Source: Hymenopus coronatus
Lineage: Eukaryota; Arthropoda; Insecta; Mantodea; Hymenopodidae
Reading direction: 5' to 3'
DNA: 64,000 bases
Assembly: GCA_030762935.1 (NCBI GenBank)
Contig: CM060883.1
Span: forward strand, 31,428,501 to 31,492,500
Position 1 is the first letter of the stretch. Each line of letters opens with the position of its first letter. Positions 14,645 to 29,600 of the stretch are shown here, piece after piece. A program made the translations under genes and the position numbers. A model generated the notes under the pieces. That model had not been told where the DNA came from. It searched no databases and saw nothing but the letters and a program-made list of their open reading frames with translations.

Positions 14645-17600
14645 GAAAGAAACTATTTATTGGAATAAATAAATTTTGTATAATTGTTATTTAAGTTTAA
14701 ATAATTAAATAAACTTAAGTAATACTGATACATTTCCATTACCTGAATTTCTGTGCCCCCCCCCCCCAAACAATTTAAACCTCCATTTGATCAAAATGTG
14801 TTTAAAAATTAACTTATACTTTTATCTTCTTTTTAAAGAGATGATATACTAAATTCCAAACTTGTTCTGTAAAAAGCTCATTTTGCATTTGATGTCATAT
14901 TTGGATGAATACAGTAGATATAATGGGAATAAGGGAAATACAGCAGGCTTAAGTAAGAGTCAGAAATCTCTTATGAGTGATGGCTTAATTTTACTTCACA
15001 TAGATAGTTGGCCTGCATTCTATTGTAAGGTTTTGGGAAAACATTTATATCTACAAACTATTGCAAAAGGCAAAAATCACTTGTGTTGCATAATTCTTAG
15101 ATCAGAGATTTTTTATTAAAACTGAAATTCGAATAGATATATTCTAAATTTTCGAATTGTTTGAAACATTCTGCAGTGACATTAAGCATGAGAGGTAAAA
15201 ATTCTTTCTCATTACAGCAATATGAGTGAAAATGTAGCTGTCACATTATTGAATGCGCTGATTCCTATTGGCTCGCACATACTTTCTCCAGCTGTAGAAG
15301 GTACAGGGTTTCCCGAACTGATGCTTGTCATGGCAACATTAGCTGATGCAGGTTCTGGTAAGGGTCACATACACCTTTTCTCAGCTGCAACTGAATGGCT
15401 AGAACTCTGGTAAGTACCCATTTGAGAATGCATGATTCTTTGTGGTATTTTGGTACAGCAGCACAGATTCTTGAGTAAGAGTGTGATTCCCTTTTCAGCA
15501 AGCAATATCTTGGACAACCAGCTGTAGTGGAGAAGTTGGAGGCTGGTGTTATTGCAGGAAAACACAGACTAGTGTTAGACTCTGCCTGCTATCCTCTCAA
15601 CTATGTGGGAGATATAGTAGCTGCACTGTGTCCTTCACCTCCAGGTCGTGCAACATCACCTCCTTGGGAAGGGGAGATGCCTCCTGAGTTAGATTCTGAC
15701 TGGGCTGATGACCTGGGACATGAAGATGATGAGAGTGGTGGAGAAGATTCGGTAAGAACTGTTAAGCACTGACATTACCACTAACTTCACAAATGTAAGG
15801 GTTAGTAAGAAAGAAGAAATGGAATAAAATTACAGTAGTTTATTTGAGAATAGAGAAACAGTTAAACTTGTGTAACACTTTTCACTGCTACGGTTCAGAT
15901 AACTTGATCACAGAAAAACATTCCTATATTGCCACAGTTGAATTATCTCAACCAGAACTTTGAGTGACTTAAGAGTTTCAGAATTTTGTATGTAAAAGCG
16001 TTTGACCTGTGCGTGCATGTTAATACATCTGTTATGATTATGAAGAATTATTTCTCAACCATATCTCTGCATGGTAGCACCATCTGAAAGAAAATAAAGT
16101 AAGTCGGTGCATGAGAACTAAGTCTTGTAGGTCTGCATGCTTCTAATCATGTGATCTGCATGACGTGATTAGGGTATTCCAAAAGCAGTAAGCTATGGGT
16201 TCTTCAAGTGGTCGGCAGCATTTTGTTACCTATGATGAATTATTAGTTGTTTTCCATTCTTTACCATCAGATTTTTCATGTTTAACGGAGTTCAAGGAAA
16301 CTAACTATGATATTTATGTTCCCAATAATAATGAAGAATTTGATGACAGTGAAAATGAACAACAGGCAGAACCATCACAGCCACGTAAGTGAGCATGTAC
16401 AGCATCTCCTCTGTTAAGTGGAGCAGTTGGAATTTTACTCCACAAGTTCACAATTTCAACAGGGACCAGTTGGGTGTTTTGGTAGATCTGCAGAAGAGAT
16501 GACTGCATGTACTCGATTTTTTCCAACTGTTTTCCCTCCTCAGTGCAGCATATCACAAATAAAACAAATAAGTATTATACATGTCAAAGTGAAAAATTTC
16601 CACCAACTCTCAATTCTCATGTGCAAAAATGGAAATATGTTACCCAGGAAGAACCACACATCTTTTTTGGAATAGCATTGTGGCTGGTCAAGGTAAAAAA
16701 TTGTCAATAGCTGAAAGCTGGTCCAAACATCCACTTCTAGAAACCCCACAATATATATACAAACAACCCTTAAGCTGTTCTCTTATCCATCTTGTCCCAT
16801 TTTTCCAGGAATTCTTTCCTCCATATATCTGTTCCTTGGCATTCAAATACTATATGCTCTAGATCTTCCTTCACACCATAAATGGTACTGTGTGGGATGC
16901 CTTTTAGGATCTTAATTTGAACATGCTGAATAGTATGTGGGTGCATCAAATATAAAATCAAATCTTTTACTTGCATGAATTCCTTGAAGTGATGAGAATT
17001 TTGGGATAGTGATGAATATTATATGCTAAGTATTGATTTATGTCTATGGTAACACTTTTCCATCACTTACATTTTATTATTTAGGGAAGTGCTGCTGCTT
17101 CCCTTAATAATAAATGCAAGTGATGTAAAAATGTTTCAATCAACTCAAATCATCAATAAACTTTTGCTTGCAACTTGGTAAATCATTGGAACGTCATGTA
17201 GTTGTAGTGGGGTGATGGTGATGGTGATGGTGTTGGCAGTGGTGACCAACCTAACCCAAAAACAAAATATCAGAAAAAAAATACCAAACCTGGCACTTAA
17301 ACTGCAACATGAACATTTCCAAGAAAATTGTCCTCCCAAACCACTCTTTACATGGAACATCTCTGATTTATTCAAACAGGGCTCAAGACGATTTTGATTA
17401 AAATATTATAAATTTAAGATAATTGTTTGATAAAATAATACTTTGAACTGCAAATATGTGAAACCACTTCATTCAGAATAAATTTGTGTGATTTTTAAAT
17501 AAATAAACCAAAGGAGACAGAGCAAAGCTTTTTAAAATTTAGATTTTGTTAAAATAGAATTTTTATTTTGGGAGGGGAGACCATTTTCAAGATATTTGTT

Positions 17601-20600
17601 AGTTTGAACTTATCAGTAATTTATTGCTTGGTCATCATTCATTGTTTCTCATGTTCCTCAAAGAGTATGAAATTTCAAATCCAGCATATATAGACCTGCT
17701 TTTTAAGTATTTCATGCTTCAGCCTCTTGTATGCCCAATGAACTAACAATGAAATATGTAATACTATCCTTCTCTAAACATTGCTGTTGTATTAAAAACT
17801 ATTTGAGCCATGTTTTAGTAAACGAAAATAAAACATTTTTTCCTTGAAAATCAAAGTTTTTCACTTTAGAAGATATTAAATTTAAAATCAAGTCAGGGGG
17901 GAGGGGCTCCCCCCTCTCCCTCTCTCACTGTGTCATCCTCCATTGTCTAGGGCTACCATGCTAGGCTCTAGTACCTGAGATTATGAATTCAATTTGGCTG
18001 AGGGCGATGAATGCTTTGGGGGGCATAAAAATCCTTAGCTTGACTTCCTTTGGAGGGGGAGTAAAGCCAATGGTCATATGTAATAGAGGTATAGTACGTA
18101 ACAGAACCTGAAGCCAGATAGAGGCCTCTGAGCAAAATTTCCAGTCTTTCACACCCATTATAGAATGGGAGTTAAGAACTTCCATAAATAAAAATATTTA
18201 TTTTCCCCCAATCATACCTACATCCATATTGTCCCTCTTTCTTCTAAACATGTTCTTTTTTGGAGCAGGGGGTCAAAGAACATATATGTGATGGAATCTA
18301 GATATCAAGTTTTTCCTCTACATAACACATGAACAGGTGATAGAGAAGCTAATATAGATAATTTTAGCTTTTCTACTCTATTACAAGTGATGGTAATTGG
18401 CTCTATTGATCATTTCAGGATGAAGACAGCCTTTGCAACAAGTTATGTACTTTCACAATAACACAAAGAGAATTCATGAACCAGCATTGGTACCACTGTC
18501 ACACGTGTAAAATGGTGGATGGTGTAGGTGTGTGCACTGTATGTGCTCGTGTATGTCATTTTGGGCATGATGTTACTTATGCCAAATATGGCAACTTCTT
18601 TTGTGACTGTGGTGCAAAGGATGATGGCACTTGTCAGGTACATAACTTTTTCTAATGAATTAGTCTGGTCAGTAGTCCTGTTTAACATTGTGTTAGAAAT
18701 GATTTGGTTTGTCTCTTAATTCTGTAACAATGTGCTCTGCTATGTAGAGGAATGATTTAGTTTCTGGTAATATATGGTATTCTTATATCATTTTGTTAAC
18801 CTTGGAGTATGTCATTAAAGATCACCTCAGTGTTCACATACATACATACATACATATTGGTTTACATTTTGTTGTGTTTACATTCTTCCATTGTATTTGT
18901 TTCCACTTCTGCTGAGTATTCTGTTTACTACCTTTAGTGTGTGTTTGCTATCAAAAATCACATTAATCCCTTAGGTAGCTTGTCATAATTATTTAATGTA
19001 CTCTTAAGGGTTGGTTTAAAGTATTCATTATTTCTTAGATGAAAGAATCATATTTTTATTTGTTTCTATTCAATACAATATTTTTTTATGATTTTTAAAG
19101 AGTTGAACTTATTTATTATTTTTAATGACTGCTCTATGTGAGTTTCTTCTCGTCTGATATTTTTGTTTTGTAACTGATGGGCCATTCACTGTGAAAATTA
19201 AGCAGTAACATAATGACTTAAACCTTAAGCAAATGCTTAATATGGTATATAGTCAATCATGACATACTGAACATAAGCAGCAGCCAATCACAAGAGAGTG
19301 TGAAATAACTGAGCTAATATAGGTACTTGCGAAGCTAAGAGATTACACACCTGTATGAAAATAAAGAGAGCTAACCATTTAAAAGGATGTTAAACTTGCA
19401 AAAGGCATCATGCTCGCCTGGGTAGTGTGGTGGTAGCGTGTCTGCTTCACATTCAAAAGGTTGTGAGTTCGAATCTCGCTTAGGGTGAGTTACCCAGATA
19501 AGGTTTTTTTCAGGTTTTTCCTTATCCTGAGAAGACGAATGTCGAGTAGCTTTAAGCTCCATGGACCCCAAGATCATTTGAGCATCATTTCACCAATTTC
19601 ATTCATCCGATATAACAAACTAGACTCTAAGCTATTAAAAAAAAAAAAAAGGCATCATCTACCACCACAATTTATTTTATTGCAATTTTTATGCATATTC
19701 CAGTGATTCCTGGGCCATGATCTTTGGCAGTAGTCTACACATGGTGACGAGATAGCAGAATGGCCATGTAAGGAGAATCACTCTTGCTAGTTTTTTATGT
19801 TTGACATAGCATAAACTTGAAATCTTGGAGATTTCAAACTTCTAAGAGTACTTTTGATTTATTATTTAGTCTTATGTTTATGCTATTCAATGTGAACGGT
19901 TCCATTACTATACATCTTATCTAGCTTTTAAGTTTATGTAAAACATGTGCAGGACAATAAGAACAACTGGGTCCAAGGTCGTGGGTTCAAACCTGGCAGA
20001 GAGTGATGAATCTTTTTGGACATAAAAATCCTTAGCATGGCAACCTTCAGAAGGGAAGTAAATCCAATGATCCCGTGTCGGTTTTCAGCACATACAAGAA
20101 CCTCAAGTCTAATAAAGAGGCCTCTGAACAAATTATACAGATTGGGTGCTGAGAACCATATCTGTTTTTTCAATTTATTTATTTTTAATGTTGTAAGAAT
20201 GCTGATTTTGTACTGTATGCAGTTACTGAACCAATAATTATACTGCTAATGACATAGATTACTCAAGGAGAAATAATTTTTGACAGGCATTAGTAAAACG
20301 AAGTCCACAGTCATCAAGTGAACAGCACCTGAATCAAGCTTTAGCAACCACATCATCAGGATCTTTCGGAATGGAACAGATGCTACCAAGCTCACTGAGA
20401 CGAAGGCCATCTTCCCCTGTGAACATTGAGACTGGAGAGAGAAGCTCACTAGATCGCAAACGATTAGCTAAACTCGCAAAGCAGCTAGGTATGTTATGCA
20501 CTTGTTATTTGTACTAAAATTTAATTTTTCAATAGTGCATGTTTCATAATAGATTAAATATGTTTTTTCAATAGACAATCTTTCTAAAAGATCTGTTACT

Positions 20601-23600
20601 TTTTTACTTTCTCTACACGTACTATGTACATTGCATTCCATCCAAAAATTTGATACCGAGATTTCACCGGAAATACATGTCATGGGTCTCCTGAATAAAA
20701 AAAAAAAAAGCATTTTTACTAAAAGGTCTGTGCATGTGTGTGGGGGTGGGTGGGTGTGGGTGTGGACAGCATAGCTGAAAAATGAAAAGACCATTGAACA
20801 CCAAACCTGGTCTTTAAATTTGGTGTCTTCCAACAATGCGACACAAAGATTTTTAAGAAAATCCCCCCAACCCCAACTACCTTTTACATGGAACTGTTTT
20901 GAAAATTTTTATTTTCTTAAAAATGGCTCTTAACGATTTTGATTAAAATATTGTATATTAAACATATTTACCTGACAAGTAATATATATATCTTGAATGT
21001 TCTGGGAATAGCCTCTGAAGACTACTTTATTCTGGATGAATTTTACGAAATTTTGCATAACTGTAAGAGATGGACAAAACCTACCACACAAAAAATGTAG
21101 GGTACATTAAAACACACAATATGTTATTGGTTTCAGCTTTGAAAAATTGGTACTTTTCTCATACAGGAATTTGTCAACTCATGTCCATACAAACAAAGGA
21201 ACTTCAAGCACATAGCAGCCAGCTTTTGATTATCACTTTAACCTATGGTACTCCCTTATTTGGCTTCTACTTACAAGGAAGCAAGTAATAAGAATATTTC
21301 TACTAATTTTTCTCAATTAGCTTTAAGTAAATATAAGCATAAGTTTTTTAGCAATAACTTGTTGCAGAGATGTAGAGAAAGTCATGTGAATGGAATACAT
21401 CAGATTTTTAAGTAAGTTGTGCGTAAATTGTGTAATCAAAAGAGACTTTCTTGTTCTCGATTATTACAAATGAATAAGTATAATTTAGTTTGAAAATAAC
21501 AGTATCCAAACTACCGAAGTTCTCTGGTACATGGGCAGTCCTTAGCATTTGTGTCAGTTGGAAAGGAAGTACCCCATATTATGCCTTAATGAAACACCTC
21601 TATAGCAAACGTCCAATTGTAAGGATTTCCATTCACATGACTTTCTCTACCTATTCTGTAACAAGCTATTGTTACAAAAGCTTATTCTTTTATCTACTTC
21701 ATGCTCTGAGATAAACATAATGGAATACACTAGGCTAAAGTGATAATCAAATCTTTTAAGAGCTGGTTGCTATGTGATGAAATTTTGCTACATAAAAATG
21801 TATATGTTATTAAAATACAGAATTCAGAATTTATCAGATTTTTCTGTCATATTAAAATTCTCCCTCCCTTAGATGTAGTACTGATACAGGACCTACAAGT
21901 GAGTGCCTGGGGTCAGACACATGTTGAGGAGCAAAGACTCTAAATCAGAAAGAAACCAGGATGGTGCCTGATGCCTGGTATGAAAGTAAGGAAGTGGATG
22001 ACAGTGATATGGGTGACAGGAAGAAGATAAAGGAGCAATTGGTGGAATAAATGGTTGAGGAAATGGGGAACCTGGAGAAAACCTGCCTAGATGCAACTTC
22101 ATCCACCACAAATCCCATATGCCGCGCTGTGGCCCAGGTTCAATCCCAAGCGACCACATGTGAGATTTGTAGTGGACAAAGTGGCGCAGGGACGGGTTAT
22201 CTCCGGGGTCTCCGGTTTCTCCCACCATTTCATTCCACCGGTGCTCCATCTTCATTTCATATATCACCAGTGTCATCGCCTGCAGTGCCATAAGTTGTAA
22301 AAGCAGGCGTTAAATACCACCACTACAACAAATCCCATATGTGGTCTTCTGGTATTGCACCCTAGCCATCTAGCTGAGAGTCAAGCTGTCTTTAATTGCT
22401 GGTCCATGTCATACCCCTTGAGTTAACACCATTTATAAGATATTTTGTTATTAGTTTGAATTTTAAAATACTTATACCCCCCCTCCCCCTCAGTCCCCCC
22501 AGTTAGTATTTGTTTCTTTTCATGTTTGTGAGAAGTAGAATTTAAACACCATTACTTATCAAATTAAATAACTCAGAAGTTTGAGACAAGTGAAGTTTTA
22601 ATCAATGTGATGTTGAAAATGAGTCGGAATAGTAACACTCACCTCACTTATATGTATTATGTCCAAAACATATGTTTCAAGGGCAATTGCCCTTGTATTT
22701 CCCTTTATGCAGTTAGGAAGGTCATTAGTGTATATTATATACAGTAGAGGTCCCAAAACACTACCTTGTGGGACTCCTGTTTATATTTGATTCCAATTAG
22801 ATTGAACCGTACCAATTTCGTTATTTATAACTATCTTCTGTCTCCTATCTTTGAGATAATTCACAAACCACCTTAATGCTATGTTCTTTATACCATAGAA
22901 TTCCATTTTTTTTTGTAATATATCATGGCATGCGCAGTCAAAAGCTTTTGAGTTGCCGCAAATTAATATGGCAGTCTGTTGCTTATCATCAATCATTTTC
23001 GAAGCATCATTTACCAATTTAGTTAGGGCAGATATTGTAGAGCTATTTTCTCGGAATCCATGTTGGGATTTGTTTAACTTGCTAAAATGTTCTAGATAGG
23101 AGATAAATTGAGAATGGACAACCTTTTCGAATATGGTGGAGAAGGTAAGAAGAATAGAGATAGGCCTATAATTTTTAAATTCAAGTTTTCCCTCCTTAGG
23201 GTATAGGTTTTACTATGGCATATTTCAATCTCTCTGGAAAAATGCCTGTCATCAGAGATTGATTAATTAGTTCGCTAATTGGCTTACTAATTTCATGTTT
23301 TATTTCCTGTATAAGAAATGGAGGCAATTCATCCCATCCGAAAGATGATTTTGATTTGAGTTTTGATATTGTCTCAGTAATTTTTTCAGGAGTAACCATT
23401 GTAAATTCAAACAAAGGAGTTAACATTAGACAGTTATTATTATACAGTTCGTTTATGGAGTCTTTACTGATGGGTAAGTTTCTCGGATGTCATTCCCAAT
23501 ATTTATGAAGTAGTTGTTTAATAATTCCGCTGTTTTTGCTTCCATATTACCTAAATTGTCTCTACTTGTTGAATTGTTTAATTCCAATTCTCCTTTTATA

Positions 23601-26600
23601 ATTTTCCAAGTTGCTTTGCTTTTGTTATCCGCATTTTTAATTGCCATTCGTTTTGCCATTATTACACTCTTATATATTTTGCTGTAGGGTTTGTAATATT
23701 GTTTGAAGTTTAAATCAGTAGTGGTCTTGAACATTTTGTGCAACAATCTCTTACGGGCACTGGATATTCGAATTCCTTTTGTACACCAGTCTGATGAGTA
23801 CTTTTTCGTGAGTAGTGTTCCTATGATTTTAGGAAAGCATTCATTATAGCAATTTAGAAGCTCCCTAAGAAAGTTGTTGTAATTTGCATCAACTGAGTCC
23901 TCATTGTTTAAAGTCCAGGTTAAATTACCTACTTTTTCTTTAAATTCTGAAATGTTTTCCAAGTTGTATAAATGACTAGCAATTTTCTTTTTGGGTTTTC
24001 TTTTATTTTTATGTATCACTGGTAGTCGTGCAACAACCGCTCTGTGATCCAACTCTCCAGTGTCTAACACACTGCATTCATTATCTCCATAGATTTTATT
24101 AGTTACTATGTGATCAATGCAAGTTATTGATGACATAGTGACACGTGTAGGGAGAGGATGCCTGAATTCTAGTCCATGGGATGCAACAATATTCATATAC
24201 ATGTTATTTAATTTACAATTATTTTGTTTCTCATCGAGAGCATTAATTTTTAAGTTTTCATCTACTATTAACTTTGTTTTACAAAGATCAATATTACAAT
24301 CCATGGCTATTATTAGCCTTTCTTTTTTTCATTCTGTAATTTATTGCGTAGTTCTTCTAGTTTTATAAGGAATGGTTTAAGTGTGTCATAATATGGAACC
24401 CTATATATAGAGATCATGATTAAGTTCAAGCAACTAATTTCAACTGCGGATAGTTCAAAAATACTTTCCGTGCTTAATGATTTTAAGTCAATTCTTTGTT
24501 TGATATGTTCCCTTAGGTGATCACGTACTAAAATGCATGAACCACCCCTGTCAAGTTCACTCCTTGAAAAGGAATCTGCTAGGGTAAAGCCTTTTATTTT
24601 GTTTAAACTTTGGATTGCTCCCTGTCCTAGCCAATGTTCATTAAGGCAAATTATTTCTACTTTTATCTCAACCATTTCATCCATTAAAAGGTTTAAATCA
24701 TCCATTTTAGACAGTGCTCCTTGTATATTTAAGTGTAATAACCAATTATTAGTCACCTGATTACTTAATCCTGATCTCTGTACAGTATTGGTATACCTTT
24801 TGTTTACATTGCCCAATTTGGAGACATCTTCTATACCTGTGTCCCGTTTCCCTGAAATATATGTCTGGTTATTATATTGATAACATTATTTATGACTTGC
24901 CCTGTCCTCCATGTACCTTTTTGATTTAAGTGCAGCCCATCTTTCCCTAAGCAAGATAGGTCAATATATTTATCTACGTTCACAAATACAGCTTTTAAGG
25001 CCTCACATGCCCATCTAATATTATCATTAACTAACCTGATGAAGTTGTGATGAACATCCCGTCTTTTTATTATACTGTTCACAGCAACTATGGCACTCGG
25101 AAATTTCTCTTTAGTACACTTCACTGCATTGTAAACCTCCCCCAAAACTTCTTCAGGGTTTCTAGCTCTCTTTAAGTCATTGGTTCCCAATGTAACATTA
25201 CTACTTCAGGATTTTCCGGAAATTTTTCGCATTGGCACTGATTCACTACCTTATTAGCCAGCTGATTGGCATTTATACCCCTATACACTTTTATATCAGC
25301 ACCCTTCACTTTTACGTGTGCAATCATCAAGTCTCCCAGCACTAGAACTTTTCTTGGCTCTACAGGATCATCTCTTGAAGAACTGGTGAGGTTAGATGTG
25401 TCCTCTTGCATGGAGTTGTTTTGATTGGCATCCCTTTGCCATGAAGTTAGCACGTCGAATCTGTTAGAGGTCTGGATGTCTGGAGTCCGTGGTTCCACTT
25501 CTTGCGTCTTCTTTGTGCTGCCTTTTTTAGTAACTGTTGCCCAATTTGCATTCTGGCTCGAGATCTGCCCCTTATGTTGTTGCAAATGATTAATTTCTTG
25601 TATCTGATACAATAGCGCTGTCCTTTCGTCCCTTAGCTTCTTTAAATGTTCCTCATTTGCCTTGAATTTGCTTTCCATTTCACTTTTCTCTTTCTCCAGT
25701 ATGCATAGTTTCTGATAGATTTCATTTTTTTGCAATCGCAGATTATTATTTTCTTGTCGTGTTTTGTGCAGGTCCTTGTTTAGGATTTCAATTATCTTGT
25801 GTAGCGATTCCATTGCTTCCTTCTCCACATGCACTCCGCGTTGGTTCGCCGGTTTCTGATATTTGTTTGGTTGCTCTGTTTCAGCAGGTCTGTTTGTTCT
25901 GCCTTTATTTTTTATGTAACTAGAATCGACCGGGAGTTCAAAATCGGTGACTCCATTGCTTTTATCCACATCACCATCAATATTTTGTTGAATTTTACGG
26001 AGCGCACTTCTCGTAACAACACTACATGCCGCCATCTTAATGTGAATGCTGAATACTGCTGCATTCTTATATTTCAGCTAATCCTCAAGTCTTTCTGGTG
26101 TTGCCCTATCTACTCCCTCAAAACGAGGAATTCTCTCATGTTTCCATATTTTTGTGTTGCATCGTAAAGCTGGTGGAAAGTCATATGGAATGTATGAAGT
26201 CTCATTGTTGCCAGTTAAAATATTTCATTTAGTTTTGTATTCTGTGTAACCCAGATGTCATTCTTTTTTGTTTTGTTTTTTTCAGAAAGCAGCAGAGATA
26301 TTTTGGTTGCCCACCTATCAAACAGTTCTGTTGTAGCATCACTGCTAGACCTGGTAAAGACTCTGATGCCGGCAGTAGAGGCTTCATGCAAAAGACACAG
26401 TCCTGTAGGGTGCCATCTTAGGGCTCAGGCAGCACTTCAACAACTTCATACTCTGGAGAAGCGCTTTGAAAACACAGACCAACTCATGGTGAGTTATTTT
26501 TAATGTCATTATAACAACAGTGGTACAAAATAAATAGAAAATAGCACTCCTGGGTTAGACCACTCGACTCTCACCTAGACGGCTGGGGTTCGATCCCAAG

Positions 26601-29600
26601 CGACCACATGTGAGATTTGTGGTGGACAAAACGGCGCTGGGGCGGGTTTTCTCCGTGTACTCCAGTTTCCCCCGCCATCACATTCCACCGGTGCTCCATC
26701 ATTCTTATCACCAGTGTCACCGCCTGCGGTGCCATTAGTAGTTAAAGCAGGCGTTAAACACTACCAAAAAAAAAAAAAAGCACTCCTGGGATAGTACCTA
26801 AAGGGACCAAGTTTGATTATTTGTCAGTACACAAAGTTTTATTATGGAAAAACTTCAAGAGGTTTATATCACCTGTTTCCATATGGCGAAAGCTATTGGT
26901 GGTGAACCAACACGGTATGACATTATGTAATACATCTTTTGGCTAAACTCCCCATCTGACTTGAGTTTTTTTCCCAGAAAGACCACTGCAGAGATAATCC
27001 TTACAATTAGTATTTTATTTCCCAGGGACAAAAATTAATTTTACTGTTTACATACTTCATTATTATTTTCATTGTAAGTTGCAAATGAGACTTTATTTCT
27101 GAAGTGAGACACTTAGGCCCAGTAGTATAATATCTGCTTGATTGATGTCTGCTTATGAAAGAGATTCAGCTCCTTCAATAACAATCTCTTCCACATTTTA
27201 GTTTGGAAATTGACTCAACAGGTGGGTTACCTTCATTTTTACTTTCTCTATATGTGCTATGCACATAGTGTATAGAGAAGGTATTGCACTCCACCAAAAA
27301 ATTTGATACCAAGATTTCACTGGAAATATATGTTTTAGAATCCCCTGTATCCAAAAAAAGTATTTTCAGAAAAAGGTCCATGTGTGTGTGTCTGTGAACA
27401 CGATAACTCGAAAACGAAAAGTCGGTAAAATACCAAACTTAGTATTTAAGTTTAGTATCTTCCAGGGATGAGACACAAAGATTTTGAGAAAAATCTCCCC
27501 ACCCCCAACTACCCTTTACATGGAACTTTTTTCGAAAATTTTGATTTTCTAAACAATAGCTCTAACGATTTTGATTAAAATATTGTATATTAAAGATATT
27601 TACCTGACAAATAAAATGTATATTTTGAATTTTCTGGGAATAGCCTCTGAAGACTACTTAATTCTGGGTCAATTTTACGGAATTTTGCATAACTGCTAAA
27701 CCGTAAGAGATGGACAAAAATTACCACACAACAAATGTAGAGCACCATAAAACACAGTTTATGTTATATACATTTTTTTTTTTTTTTTTTTTTTTTTTTG
27801 TGGAGTTGATTGTTTTTGAGATATTCCTTGTTTTTGGTTTCATCTATAAAAACATATTTTTCTCATACAGGACTTTGTGAACTCGTGTCTCTACAGACAA
27901 AGGAACTTCAGTCGCAGAGCAACCAGCTTTCGACTATCACTTTAACCTATGGTACCCCCTTATTTCGCTTCTACTAACAAGGAAGCAATTAGTAAGACTA
28001 TTTCTGCTAATTTTTGCTCCATTAGATGAAGTAAATGGAATAATTTGTTGCAGTGATATAGAGAAAGTGATGTGAATGGAACACATCAGATTTGTTATCA
28101 CTTAATTGTAGTAGCATAATTATTTTGTGCTGACAACTTTGTTTTGAATTGTCATTTGGGGAATCCTGTGTGCCTCCATTCTTTTGACTGTTTGATTCTG
28201 GTGTGATATGACAAATCCAGTTTCATCAGCAGTCATTATCCTGCTTATGAATTCATCTCCCTTATCATTGTATTGGGTAAGAGATGTCAAAGCCCTGTCC
28301 AGTTGCTTTGTTTTGTGGACATTCGTAAACATTTTTGGAACAAACGGGAACACAGTTTGCGATAATTTAAGCACTTTTTGGCAATCACATGCAAGAAACT
28401 TATAACAAATATTTTTATTTTGAACAGTCTGTTTTCATGAACTGCTTCATTCACTTGTTCAACAAATCCATCAGTGACAACTGAAGGCCACCCGACCATG
28501 CTTCATCACAAACATTGGATCGTCCATTAAATTGCCTAACTCACTTTCTCACCATTCCATCTGTCATTACATTTTTCACTATAAATTTCTACAAGTTGAG
28601 AATGAATTCTAGCTGACTTAAATTCCTTGTGTTCAAAATCTGTATTTGGGAATGCACTTCATGCTTGGAAATGCATTCAGAAGTGCAAGTGAGATCAGAA
28701 ATAAACATTTTGAATGATCACTAGCACAATCCAAATGTGGTGTCAGTGGATAGACAAAAACTGTGGAACTGCAGCATTAGTGTTGCGGTGAAATAATACT
28801 TTTTGGACATGTCTTTAATGTAGTGAGGGAGAAGTGATCTTCAGTTTGACTTTGCAGATATCTAGATGATGTTGAATGCTTACAAAAAGGAAAGTTATTT
28901 CAGAATTTTTTCACTTTGGCAAAGTATGATATCAAATATTTTAATTTTCAGGTACCAACATTAGGTTCACAAGAAGGGGCCTTTGAGAATGTTCGCATGA
29001 ACTATTCTGGCGATCAAGGACAGACAATACGCCAATTGCTCTCAGCTCACATGATACGCAGGGTTGCCATGTGCTGTCTATCATCACCTCATGGAAAAAG
29101 ACAGCACCTCGGTAAGTTGCTTTTTGCAACATGGCTATGAACATTAATAGTAATGAATAGCTGCAAAGAGGCTGTGACTGTATTGTAGATAAATGCAGTG
29201 CTAAATATGCTGAATTTATCACAGTTATTGAAAGTAAATCAATGGTAAGCTCTGATATTGCTCCTGTTATTAAATTTATTAGGACATATTTCGAGTACCT
29301 GTTGTCCCTATTCTTGTCTGTTGGTTAATTTAAATGAAAACAGTCTCATTGTTTTCTGAAACAATATTTAGAAAAATGAATTAAAAACCTGTGGCACAGC
29401 CCTTAAAATAGTTGAATTTGTGAAGTACAATTAATTTTCACTTTGTGCACACATGAACAAAATAAAACAAAAGGTTTATATTAAGTTATATTCTGTTTTT
29501 TAGCTGTTTCACATGAGAAGGGTAAGATCACAGTTCTGCAGTTGAGTGCACTGCTGAAGCAAGCAGACTCGTCGAAGCGAAAACTGACTCTGACTAGACT

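Larger units (their letters stand above)
22650..26165 (-). mobile_element. CR1-like non-LTR retrotransposon relic lacking its 3' half
   Basis: Antisense to UBR4, in intron 12. Read right to left it has a possible 5' UTR (about 26165-26036), ORF1 with coiled coil and SGNH-esterase motifs (26035-24831), and ORF2 with endonuclease (24816 to about 23980) and the first half of a reverse transcriptase (about 23450-22690). It stops soon after the [10 protein letters not shown] motif at about 22770, before the catalytic DD motif C. LINEs usually lose the 5' end; here the 3' end is gone, which suggests a later deletion. Several frameshifts and stops make it a dead copy. Confidence 0.85.

Noticed and set aside
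22051..22300. Overlapping + strand frames of 69-80 codons around 22.1-22.3 kb
   Set aside because: They lie across the SINE C insertion and its GC-rich body, which is open by composition.
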